A stretch of DNA of 64,000 nucleotides from Phycisphaerales bacterium (GTDB lineage Bacteria > Planctomycetota > Phycisphaerae > Sedimentisphaerales > UBA12454). The notes beneath the pieces were generated by a model. That model saw only the letters and a list, made by a program, of their open reading frames with translations, searched no databases and was not told where the DNA came from. Below are positions 54,163 to 61,283 of this stretch, piece after piece. The DNA lies in contig PLMU01000018.1 in NCBI GenBank assembly GCA_003142595.1, positions 19,603 through 83,602 of the forward strand, given 5' to 3'. The position numbers and the translations under genes were made by a program. The stretch's first letter is position 1; each line of letters begins with the position of its first letter.

Positions 54163-54642
54163 ATGTCAGAAGAAGATAACATAAAACAGCAGTTAATCGA
54201 AAAGTTTGCTTTTCTAAGCGACAAAATAATTGTCAAACGTGCAAGACGCATTTTCGCCGAGGTGCCGTTGGCAAACTTTCCTGAAGTTTTCGATTATGCG
54301 GTTAAGCAGTTAAAATTTTCTATTCTTTCCGCACTAACCGGCCTCGATGAAGGCGCAACGCTTGGTTTTATTTATCATATAGCCCAGGAAAAAGGCATTG
54401 TATTGAATTTACATACCAGCGCCCCGAAGGATAATCTGGTAATTAAAACCGTTACAAAATATTTCCCCGCGGCCGACGCTTACGAAAGAGAACTCGTCGA
54501 TTTACTTGGCGCCAAGGTCGAAGGCCTGCCTCCGGGCAACAGGTATCCTTTGACCGATAATTGGCCCGCAGGCCAGTATCCCCTCCGAAAAGACTGGAAT
54601 GTCGAAATGCTCGACAAAAAGGAGGTAAACAAGAATGGATAG
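54163..54642 (+). CDS. NuoC-like subunit of group 4 hydrogenase
   Basis: A 159-residue protein of the 30-kDa/EchD-HycE-N family. The recognisable C-terminal signature is YERELVDLLGAKVEGLPPGN followed by GQYPLRKDW (residues ~110-150). It is a structural subunit holding the large and small subunits. It starts behind AAGGGG, and its end overlaps the NuoD-like gene by 8 nt. Confidence 0.88.
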   Translation: MSEEDNIKQQLIEKFAFLSDKIIVKRARRIFAEVPLANFPEVFDYAVKQLKFSILSALTGLDEGATLGFIYHIAQEKGIVLNLHTSAPKDNLVIKTVTKYFPAADAYERELVDLLGAKVEGLPPGNRYPLTDNWPAGQYPLRKDWNVEMLDKKEVNKNG

Positions 54643-55864
54643 ATATGATTTTAAAATTCCTATAGGTCCACAGCATCCTGCCTTAAAGGAGCCTGAGAGT
54701 TTTCTTCTTACAATGCACGGTGAAAAAATTTCTAGTATGACCGTAAGGCTTGGCTATAATCACCGCGGCATTGAAAAAGCCTGCGAATTGCAGACATACA
54801 TTCAGGATATGTATCTTATCGAACGGGTCTGCGGCATTTGTTCGCATTCACACGCCACCTGTTTCATTCAGGCCGTTGAAGAAATAGCCGGTCTGCAAGT
54901 TCCAAAGCGGGCGCTTTATATTCGCACTCTCGTTGCCGAGCTGGAAAGAGTCCATAGTCATCTACTGTGGCTTGGCGTAGCCGGACACGAAATCGGATTC
55001 GATACCCTTTTGATGTATAGCTGGCGAGACCGCGAAGTTGTGATGGATATCCTTGCGATGCTGACCGGCAATCGAGTCAATTACAGCGTAAACACTATCG
55101 GCGGCGTTCGTCGCGACATCACCGCAGAACATATACCGCAAATTTTAAAAGCGATAGATACCCTCGAAGAGCGGACAAAATATTATATCCAGATTGCGAC
55201 CGAGGAAACAACTATCATAAAACGTCTTTCCGGCGTTGGAATGCTGTCTTATGATGATGGCGTGCATTTGGGAGCAGTCGGCCCGACAGCCCGCGCATCC
55301 GGCATCGATAGAGATGTAAGACGTGATGACCCTTACGCCTCTTATGAAGATGTTAAGTTTGCCGTAATCACTGATAAGCATTGCGATGTTTACGGCAGAG
55401 CTGTTGTGCGAGTCCTGGAACTTATGGAATCCTATAAAATTATTCGCCAAATCCTGGCGAATCTGCCCGACGGCCCGATTGCCGTTAAGGCACCGAGAAA
55501 AATTCCCGCAGGCGAGGCTCTCAGCCGTTACGAAGCGCCGCGAGGCGAAGATGTTCATTATGTAAAAGCAAACGGCACAGATAAACCGGAACGCGTAAAA
55601 GTTCGTGCTCCGACTCTGGCAAACGTCCAGGTTGTCGCTCATATGTTAAAAGATAGATACCTTGCCGATATGCCGATTGTGATTGCCGCGATTGACCCCT
55701 GCTTTTCCTGCACCGACAGATTAATCTCCGTCACTGACGCCGGTAAAGGGACAAAAAATACTATGACCTGGCCGCAACTGCATTCATACAGCATAGAGTG
55801 GCATCGAAAGAGCGGCATTGACTTTTCAGAATTAAATAAAAAATTCAAAGTTCCGGGGAATTAA
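54635..55864 (+). CDS. Large subunit of group 4 [NiFe] hydrogenase (NuoD-like)
   Basis: A 409-residue catalytic subunit. It opens with the NuoD-like IPIGPQHPALKEPE. The L1 ligands C66 and C69 are in ERVCGICSHSH, and the L2 ligands C356 and C359 are in DPCFSCTDR; these are the four cysteines that bind the Ni-Fe site and are lost in complex I NuoD. The 47-residue tail after Arg362 matches the substrate form of HycI-type proteases. It starts behind GGAGG. So this is a true hydrogenase, not a quinone-reducing complex I. Confidence 0.96.
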   Translation: MDRYDFKIPIGPQHPALKEPESFLLTMHGEKISSMTVRLGYNHRGIEKACELQTYIQDMYLIERVCGICSHSHATCFIQAVEEIAGLQVPKRALYIRTLVAELERVHSHLLWLGVAGHEIGFDTLLMYSWRDREVVMDILAMLTGNRVNYSVNTIGGVRRDITAEHIPQILKAIDTLEERTKYYIQIATEETTIIKRLSGVGMLSYDDGVHLGAVGPTARASGIDRDVRRDDPYASYEDVKFAVITDKHCDVYGRAVVRVLELMESYKIIRQILANLPDGPIAVKAPRKIPAGEALSRYEAPRGEDVHYVKANGTDKPERVKVRAPTLANVQVVAHMLKDRYLADMPIVIAAIDPCFSCTDRLISVTDAGKGTKNTMTWPQLHSYSIEWHRKSGIDFSELNKKFKVPGN

Positions 55865-55868
55865 CGCG

Positions 55869-56810
55869 ATGATAAACGTATTTTTTAATATTTTGATATT
55901 TCCAGGATTAATATTTCTAAGCATATTCGGTCTTGGAGCCGAGTATTTTGACCGCAAGCTCTGCGCAAAACTGCAGAACAGAGTCGGCCCGCCATGGTTT
56001 CAGCCTCTGGCCGATTTTATTAAACTTCTGGCCAAGGAAAATGTCATCCCTAACCAGGCCGACCCGACAGTATTTACTCTTATGCCGGTTCTGGCGTTTA
56101 CAGCAACGCTTACCGCTTTCTTTTACATTCCTCTTTGGCAAACAAAGGCTCTTTCGTCATTCAATGGCGATTTAATTGTCGTGCTTTATCTGCTGACGAT
56201 TCCTACTCTGACTTTCTTCCTCGGCGGCTGGTATGCAAGAAGCGTTTTTTCGATGATTGGCGCCGCACGTTCAATCATTCAGCTTTTCGCTTATGAAATT
56301 CCTTTGTTCCTGGCCATACTTGCCCCGGCGATGATGGCCGGCACTTTGTCGCTCAGTGAAATGACTGTCTTTTACGGCAGCCATCCCTGGTTGGTGCTGC
56401 TTAATCTCGTGGACTTTGTGATAGCTCTGGTTGCCCTTTTAGGCAAACTGGAAAAAACACCTTTCGACATACCGGAAGCTGAAACCGAAATTGTCGCAGG
56501 CTGCCTTACCGAATACAGCGGAAGATTGCTGGCATTTTTCAGAATTGCAATCGATATGGAAATGGTGGTTGGTTCCTCGCTGCTGGCGGCGGTTTTTCTG
56601 CCTTTTGGGTTTAACTTCGGTTTTGCGATAGGATTTATTTTGTATCTGGTGAAAGTCCTGTTTGTTGTGGCTTTGCTTTCTTTAGCACGCACAATTGTTG
56701 CCCGCCTGCGTATAGATCAGATGATCAATTTCTGCTGGAAAATTGTCGCCCCGGCGGCTTTTCTCATGCTCGTAGTTGATCTTGTTGTGAAAGGACTTAT
56801 TTCGCGATGA
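55869..56810 (+). CDS. NuoH-like membrane subunit of group 4 hydrogenase
   Basis: A 313-residue, eight-helix protein linking the soluble and ion-pumping arms. Landmarks are DRKLCAKLQNRVGPPWFQPL with a conserved Arg region (residues ~30-49), FSMIGAARSIIQLFAYEIP, and KTPFDIPEAETEIVAGCLTEYSG carrying the conserved acidic residues. In complex I this subunit forms the quinone tunnel and E-channel. It ends by overlapping the next gene by 4 nt (ATGA). Confidence 0.92.
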   Translation: MINVFFNILIFPGLIFLSIFGLGAEYFDRKLCAKLQNRVGPPWFQPLADFIKLLAKENVIPNQADPTVFTLMPVLAFTATLTAFFYIPLWQTKALSSFNGDLIVVLYLLTIPTLTFFLGGWYARSVFSMIGAARSIIQLFAYEIPLFLAILAPAMMAGTLSLSEMTVFYGSHPWLVLLNLVDFVIALVALLGKLEKTPFDIPEAETEIVAGCLTEYSGRLLAFFRIAIDMEMVVGSSLLAAVFLPFGFNFGFAIGFILYLVKVLFVVALLSLARTIVARLRIDQMINFCWKIVAPAAFLMLVVDLVVKGLISR

Positions 56811-57190
56811 TTAGACCCGGAAGAATGATTAAGCAGGTTTTGCAGTCTTTATTTAAAAAACCCGCGACGAGTCTGTATCCGTTTGTAAAGACTGCGATGC
56901 CCGACAAGTTCCGCGGCAGGCTGAAATACTATCCCGAAAGATGTATCGGCTGTATGCTGTGTATGAAGGATTGTCCTTCGGACGCGATTGTCATTAAAAA
57001 AATCGGTGATAAAAAATATCAGGCGGAAATCAACCTTGCCAGATGTATATATTGTGCTCAATGCGTTGACTCCTGTCCCAAAGACGCTCTCGAAGCCACA
57101 AAGGAATTCGAGCTGGCCAAGTTCAGCCGTGAAAACTTAAAGGTTGTTTGCAATGAAGAAACTTGCCGCAGTTCTGAAACAAAAACTTGA
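56807..57190 (+). CDS. NuoI-like 2x[4Fe-4S] ferredoxin subunit of group 4 hydrogenase
   Basis: A 127-residue subunit that receives electrons, probably from ferredoxin. Two clusters are bound by CIGCMLCMKDCPSDAIVI (residues ~46-63) and CIYCAQCVDSCPKDALEA. It lacks any NAD-binding partner in the operon (no NuoE, F or G), fitting a ferredoxin-driven enzyme. The last ~38 nt overlap the protease gene. Confidence 0.92.
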   Translation: MIRPGRMIKQVLQSLFKKPATSLYPFVKTAMPDKFRGRLKYYPERCIGCMLCMKDCPSDAIVIKKIGDKKYQAEINLARCIYCAQCVDSCPKDALEATKEFELAKFSRENLKVVCNEETCRSSETKT

Positions 57191-57647
57191 TGGCGCCTCC
57201 GGAATCGCCGTTCTCGGCATAGGCTCGGACCTTAGAGGCGATGACGCCGCCGGCATTATCGTCGCACAGCAAATAGAAAAAATCAAATTATCCCCCAAAA
57301 TTAAAATTCTTATCGGCGCTACTGCCCCTGAAAATCTTACCGGTGAAATAAAAAAATTTAAACCTTCTCATCTTCTAATTATCGATTCAGCGGACACAAA
57401 CGCACAGCCGGGTCAAATCTCGATAATAGACCCCGATAAAGTCGGCGGCACTACCTTCTGCACTCACTGCCTGCCGATTAAGGTAATGATTGATTATCTC
57501 ATGCAGTCGCTTTGTGACCTTAAAGTTATCACTATCGGTATTCAGCCAAAAAACATTGCTGTAGGATTTGATGTGTCCAAAGAGGTAAAAAAGGCAGCAG
57601 AAGAGCTTGCAAAAACAATAGTCAGCTTATTCAAATCTCTTCTGTAA
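57153..57647 (+). CDS. HycI-type hydrogenase maturation endopeptidase
   Basis: A ~164-residue protease that trims the large subunit. It shows VLGIGSDLRGDDAAGIIVAQ with the metal-binding Asp, IIDSADTNAQPGQISIID in the middle, and THCLPIKVMIDYL with the conserved His. I start at ATG 57153 behind AAAGG; an upstream TTG at 57144 is possible. It overlaps the NuoI-like gene and is the last gene of the operon. HycI-class proteases cut after Arg in DPCxxCTDR, which this large subunit has. Confidence 0.9.
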   Translation: MKKLAAVLKQKLDGASGIAVLGIGSDLRGDDAAGIIVAQQIEKIKLSPKIKILIGATAPENLTGEIKKFKPSHLLIIDSADTNAQPGQISIIDPDKVGGTTFCTHCLPIKVMIDYLMQSLCDLKVITIGIQPKNIAVGFDVSKEVKKAAEELAKTIVSLFKSLL

Positions 57648-57657
57648 TAATAATAAA

Positions 57658-57742
57658 CGGAAGGGAGAGGATTCGAACCCCTGGTGCGTTTCCGCACAAC
57701 GGTTTTCAAGACCGCCACCTTAAGCCGCTCGGTCACCCTTCC
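57658..57742 (-). tRNA. tRNA-Ser (anticodon UGA)
   Basis: An 85-nt tRNA with a long variable arm, as serine tRNAs have. The acceptor stem pairs GGAAGGG with CCCTTCC, followed by discriminator G. The anticodon loop CUUGAAA gives UGA. The D-arm (GACCGAGCGG) and the T-arm (AGGGGTTCGAATCCTCT) are normal. The CCA end is not encoded. It lies just downstream of the hydrogenase operon, in the opposite direction. Confidence 0.97.
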
Positions 57743-57935
57743 AGGTTAATAGATAATTTACCAAATATTGAAGGGAGATTCAAATACTAATAAATTTGGT
57801 CCTGGCACAGACTGAAAACCGTTTTTCGTTAAATTTTATACTACCGACCTATAATATCACTATCTATAATGAAAAAAATACACAATATAATACTGATACC
57901 TTAAGAGCACTTCGGATATTGCCGATTTAATACCA

Positions 57936-59597
57936 ATGAGGACAAACAAGTTAAATAGCGATGGAAAAACGTCTCGATATTTCAGTTTGCAGACAAAATT
58001 GACGCTCAGTTTTTCGATATTATTAATTACCGCTTCAGCAGTATCAATTTTTGTTCTATATCAGATCGTTCGGAAAGAATCGAGAGAAAGCATCCGTCAG
58101 CAAATTTATGATATCGTAAGCATTTCGGCTTTGCAGATTGACGGCGATGCACATTCAACCCTTGTAGACCCAAATCAGGAAAATAACGCTGCTTATACGC
58201 AAATCAAAGACCTTCTGCAAAATATCCGCCGGCAGGAAACCGATATCCATTATATTTATACCTGGCGCCGAAACACTGATGGAAAAATCAGCTTTGTCGT
58301 AGATGCCGAAACCGACCCGAATAAAATGTCTCATCTGGGTGAGTCCTATGACAGCGCCGATGGCGCCGAACCGTATTTATTGGCGGAACTTGCCGTACTT
58401 AACCATCCTATGGTAGACAAAAAGTTCACGAGAGATAAATGGGGTATATGGCTTTCAGGGTATGCTCCTTTTTACAGGTCTGACGGAAAAATGGAAGGAA
58501 TATTGGGCATTGATATCGCTGCGAAAAATGTGATAGCACGCGAACGGGAATTTTTATATGTCGCACTTGTAGTCTTCGGCATTACTATTCTTATGGCCTC
58601 GATGTTAGGAAGATTTCTTGGCAGAAAACTGACTGCCCCGATTATAAAGTTGACTATCGGCAGCGAACAAATTGCCCAAGGCGACCTGAATCACAGGGTC
58701 GTTGTTCAAAGCAGCGATGAAGTCGGCAGATTGGCTGAATCCTTCAACAGGATGACCGAGTCTTTGCAGAAAACAATTATGGACCGAAACCAGGAGATTG
58801 CCAGTCGAAAGGAAGCTGAAGATATGCTGGAGGCTCTGAACAAAGACTTGGAATCCACCATTCAACAGCTTACACAGGCAAACCGTGAACTAAAAGAGTT
58901 TACATATATAGCCGCTCATGATTTAAAGTCGCCAATAAGAGCTATAGGAAGTTTGGCGGGTATTATATCGAACGATTGCCGCCATTTATTAAACGAACAA
59001 TGCAAAATACATCTCGACATGCTTGTTCAAAGGGCCCAACGTCTGAACGATTTTATTAACGGCATCTTAAAATACTCTAATCTTGAACACTCTGTTCCGC
59101 AAAAAGAAAAGGTAGACACAAATAAAATTGCAAAAGATATGATCGACCAGATTGGGATAACGAATAAAACCTTTGAAATTACTGTGGGAAATCAGCTACC
59201 TGTAATACTATGCCAAAAGACACATATAACGCAAATCTTTGAAAGCCTTCTTGACAACAGTATTAAATATATGGACAAACCAAACGGCTTAATCAGGATA
59301 AACTGCATTGAGCAAAATGATTTTTGGCAGTTCAGTGTCACAGACAATGGACCGGGAATTGATAAAAAATATTTTGACACAATTTTTCAAATTTTTCAAA
59401 CATTGAACAGGCGTGATACTTCTGAGGCCGCCGGAATCGGATTGTCTTTTGTGAGAAAAATCGTTGAGTTGTATGGCGGTAAGGTATGGGTAGAATCAAA
59501 AATAGGCGAAGGAAGCACGTTCTTCTTTACATTACCCCAACAAGAACTGGAATTTAATCATTCAAACCCCCTTTATAGCCCAGCGAAACTTGGCTGA
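57936..59597 (+). CDS. Membrane sensor histidine kinase with HAMP domain
   Basis: A 553-residue kinase. One transmembrane helix (~residues 25-45) is followed by an extracytoplasmic Cache-like sensor (~47-205, with LGIDIAAKNVIARE just before helix 2), a second helix (~207-228), a HAMP domain (~230-282), a coiled coil, and a HisKA domain with phospho-acceptor His328 in IAAHDLKSP. The HATPase domain follows, with FESLLDNSIKYMD (N box), SVTDNGPGIDKKYFD (G1) and GIGLSFVRKIVELYGGKVW (G2). It has no fused receiver and no adjacent response regulator. The last 36 nt overlap the convergent rsmH. The stimulus is unknown. Confidence 0.93.
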   Translation: MRTNKLNSDGKTSRYFSLQTKLTLSFSILLITASAVSIFVLYQIVRKESRESIRQQIYDIVSISALQIDGDAHSTLVDPNQENNAAYTQIKDLLQNIRRQETDIHYIYTWRRNTDGKISFVVDAETDPNKMSHLGESYDSADGAEPYLLAELAVLNHPMVDKKFTRDKWGIWLSGYAPFYRSDGKMEGILGIDIAAKNVIAREREFLYVALVVFGITILMASMLGRFLGRKLTAPIIKLTIGSEQIAQGDLNHRVVVQSSDEVGRLAESFNRMTESLQKTIMDRNQEIASRKEAEDMLEALNKDLESTIQQLTQANRELKEFTYIAAHDLKSPIRAIGSLAGIISNDCRHLLNEQCKIHLDMLVQRAQRLNDFINGILKYSNLEHSVPQKEKVDTNKIAKDMIDQIGITNKTFEITVGNQLPVILCQKTHITQIFESLLDNSIKYMDKPNGLIRINCIEQNDFWQFSVTDNGPGIDKKYFDTIFQIFQTLNRRDTSEAAGIGLSFVRKIVELYGGKVWVESKIGEGSTFFFTLPQQELEFNHSNPLYSPAKLG

Positions 59598-60647
59598 TGC
59601 ACAGCGAGGATTAGACATAATTTCTTTGGTTCGCGGCACAATCGCATTTTGGGATGCTGACTGATATATTCCATTTTCGACGCCATCGCGAAACGATTGT
59701 TTAACAAGACGGTCTTCGCCGCTGTGAAAGCTTATTATACCAATTCGCCCACCCGGACGCAGGCAATATGGAGCAATTCTTAAAAGTTCTTTAAGGCAGC
59801 TGAGTTCATCATTTACCAGTATGCGTAATGCCTGAAACGTTCGCGCGGCAGGATGCAGCGAACCAAACTTCGAGCTGCGCTGTTGCTTTTTCCAGCTATT
59901 GATTGTCAAACCTTTGACTGCAAAAACTAGTCTAACAAGTTGAGAAACCTGCGTAATCGGCTGCACTGCTCGCTGGATAACAATCAGGTGGGCAATTTCT
60001 TTATAATCCGGTTCATCGGACAGTTCCCAAAGGGTTTTGGCCAGTTCTTCTTCACTAAGACTATTGAGTAAATCCGCTCCAGTCTGTTTAAGCCGTTCGT
60101 CCATTCGCATATCGAGCGGTCCTTCATTTTTATAGCTTATACCGCGCGCGGGATTGTCTATTTGCATACTTGAAACGCCGAGGTCGGCAAAAATAATATC
60201 ATAACCTTCAAGTTTTTCTTTGCTCATCGCGTTGGCAATCCCGGCAAAATTACTGTGATAGAAACTTATAGACACTTTTTCTTTACTCAACCGCTGACGC
60301 GTGCGTTCAAGTTCAGCGCCATCGACATCAAAGGCAATCAATTTGCCGGTAGGTCCTATGCGTTTAATAAATTCTAATGAATGGCCGCCATAGCCAACGG
60401 TGCAGTCGGCGATTGTCTGGCCGGCTTTGGGTTTCAGACAACCTATAACTTCCTCTATTAGAACTGGAATATGTGAGCCAGCCGGAGTTTTACCTTTTGC
60501 CCGTAAATGTGTTCGTAATTCAGGATGTGCCCCGATGTTATGTTCCTTGTATTTTTGCTGGAAACTCTTTGGATGGGTGCCGCTATATCTGGGGCGTCGA
60601 TGGTGATTTGATGACGGCTTTTCAACATTATTATCAAATGTATCCAT
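59562..60647 (-). CDS. rsmH: 16S rRNA (cytosine1402-N4)-methyltransferase with N-terminal extension
   Basis: A 361-residue methyltransferase (MraW). After a basic, His/Lys-rich extension of ~58 residues comes the normal start of the enzyme, HIPVLIEEVIGCLKPKAGQT. SAM-binding motif DCTVGYGGHSLEFIKRIG, IFADLGVSSMQIDNPARGIS, DMRMD and AARTFQALRILVNDEL follow. The family is usually ~310 residues, and no start codon lies closer to the core, so the extension is probably translated. It is not linked to mraZ, ftsI or mur genes, as expected in Planctomycetota that lack a standard division cluster. Confidence 0.93.
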   Translation of the reverse strand: MDTFDNNVEKPSSNHHRRPRYSGTHPKSFQQKYKEHNIGAHPELRTHLRAKGKTPAGSHIPVLIEEVIGCLKPKAGQTIADCTVGYGGHSLEFIKRIGPTGKLIAFDVDGAELERTRQRLSKEKVSISFYHSNFAGIANAMSKEKLEGYDIIFADLGVSSMQIDNPARGISYKNEGPLDMRMDERLKQTGADLLNSLSEEELAKTLWELSDEPDYKEIAHLIVIQRAVQPITQVSQLVRLVFAVKGLTINSWKKQQRSSKFGSLHPAARTFQALRILVNDELSCLKELLRIAPYCLRPGGRIGIISFHSGEDRLVKQSFRDGVENGIYQSASQNAIVPRTKEIMSNPRCASAKFRWAIKGV

Positions 60648-60844
60648 ATATTTACTTCGACAAATTCATGTTTTTTTGTGATTATCTTAAAATCTATTAC
60701 TTGTTTGTTATTAATGACTTATATAAAATTTTAGTTCTATTGTCAAAGACTAAAATTTATGCCGGTTTTTAACCTCTTAAAATATAAATTTTACACAAAT
60801 ATGAATCCACAACATCTTTTATATGAATATTTTATTTAAATGAT

Positions 60845-60874
60845 TTGACTTACCAATGGCAAGATTGGTAATAT
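60845..60874 (+). promoter_or_regulatory. Promoter with operator-like inverted repeat
   Basis: TTGACT (60845-60850) and TAATAT (60869-60874) are 18 nt apart. The perfect dyad TACCAAT-GGCAAG-ATTGGTA (60851-60870) fills the spacer between them, a typical place for a repressor or MerR-like activator site. It predicts a transcript starting near 60881, ahead of the RNA or small ORF. The 60648-60840 part of this gap shows nothing else I can name. Confidence 0.6.
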
Positions 60875-60929
60875 AGTATATCTGGAAATCATAGGTAAAT
60901 TAAGTAGAAGGCCAAATGGATTTAGGAGG

Positions 60930-61048
60930 AGGATAGGATGCCAAAGGACTGTTTGGAATTTATATCGAGCCTTTTCCTTTGCAGTATGGAAAAAGCTGAA
61001 AAATGTGGTCTAAATTTAATACACCATAAAGTTCGTAAGTCCTATCCT
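60930..61048 (+). ncRNA. Candidate structured RNA (119 nt)
   Basis: AGGATAGGA (60930-60938) and TCCTATCCT (61040-61048) form a perfect 9-bp closing stem, extendable by one G-U pair. Inside are a CCAAA/TTTGG hairpin (around 60941-60956) and an AGCnTTTTCC / GGAAAAnGCT hairpin with a ten-nt loop (60968-60996); a weaker third stem may form near 61005-61025. A promoter precedes it and a terminator follows. This fits a small RNA or riboswitch. It overlaps a small ORF, so coding and RNA roles compete. No known RNA family is recognised. Confidence 0.45.
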
Positions 61049-61069
61049 AACAATCAACTTATAATCTGA
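60938..61069 (+). CDS. Possible 43-residue small protein
   Basis: ATG 60938 stands 8 nt after a near-perfect AGGAGG, and the frame closes at TGA 61067-61069. The peptide begins MPKDCLEFISSLFLCSMEKA and is otherwise basic, with three Cys in total. The start codon is the end of the 5' arm of the 9-bp RNA stem, so translation may depend on that stem opening. No family is recognised. The strong ribosome-binding site favours translation. Confidence 0.4.
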   Translation: MPKDCLEFISSLFLCSMEKAEKCGLNLIHHKVRKSYPNNQLII

Positions 61070-61080
61070 TAAAGCTCATT

Positions 61081-61117
61081 AAAACCAAAGTCGATATTGA
61101 CTTTGGTTTTTTATTTT
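61081..61117 (+). terminator. Rho-independent terminator
   Basis: AAAACCAAAGTC / GACTTTGGTTTT, a perfect 12-bp stem with a six-nt loop, is followed by TTTTATTTT. It ends the small transcript that starts near 60881. Confidence 0.9.
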
Positions 61118-61283
61118 AATCTTCACGGACGAAACGGCCGGAAAAAACCGATTCCTGCCCTATTTTTCAAACAAGGATGTAAAAATGATGTAAAAAATCT
61201 GTTTTTTATTCGGATGTAACGAATGAAATGAAAAATAAGTTATAGGACTTTATAAATAAAAAGTAATTTAGGAGGAAATAAAA

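Noticed and set aside
47835..57647. Annotation as ordinary respiratory complex I (nuo operon)
   Set aside because: The D-like subunit has all four NiFe cysteines and a cleavable tail, the B-like subunit has CxxC rather than CysCys, a hydrogenase protease ends the operon, and no NADH module is present.
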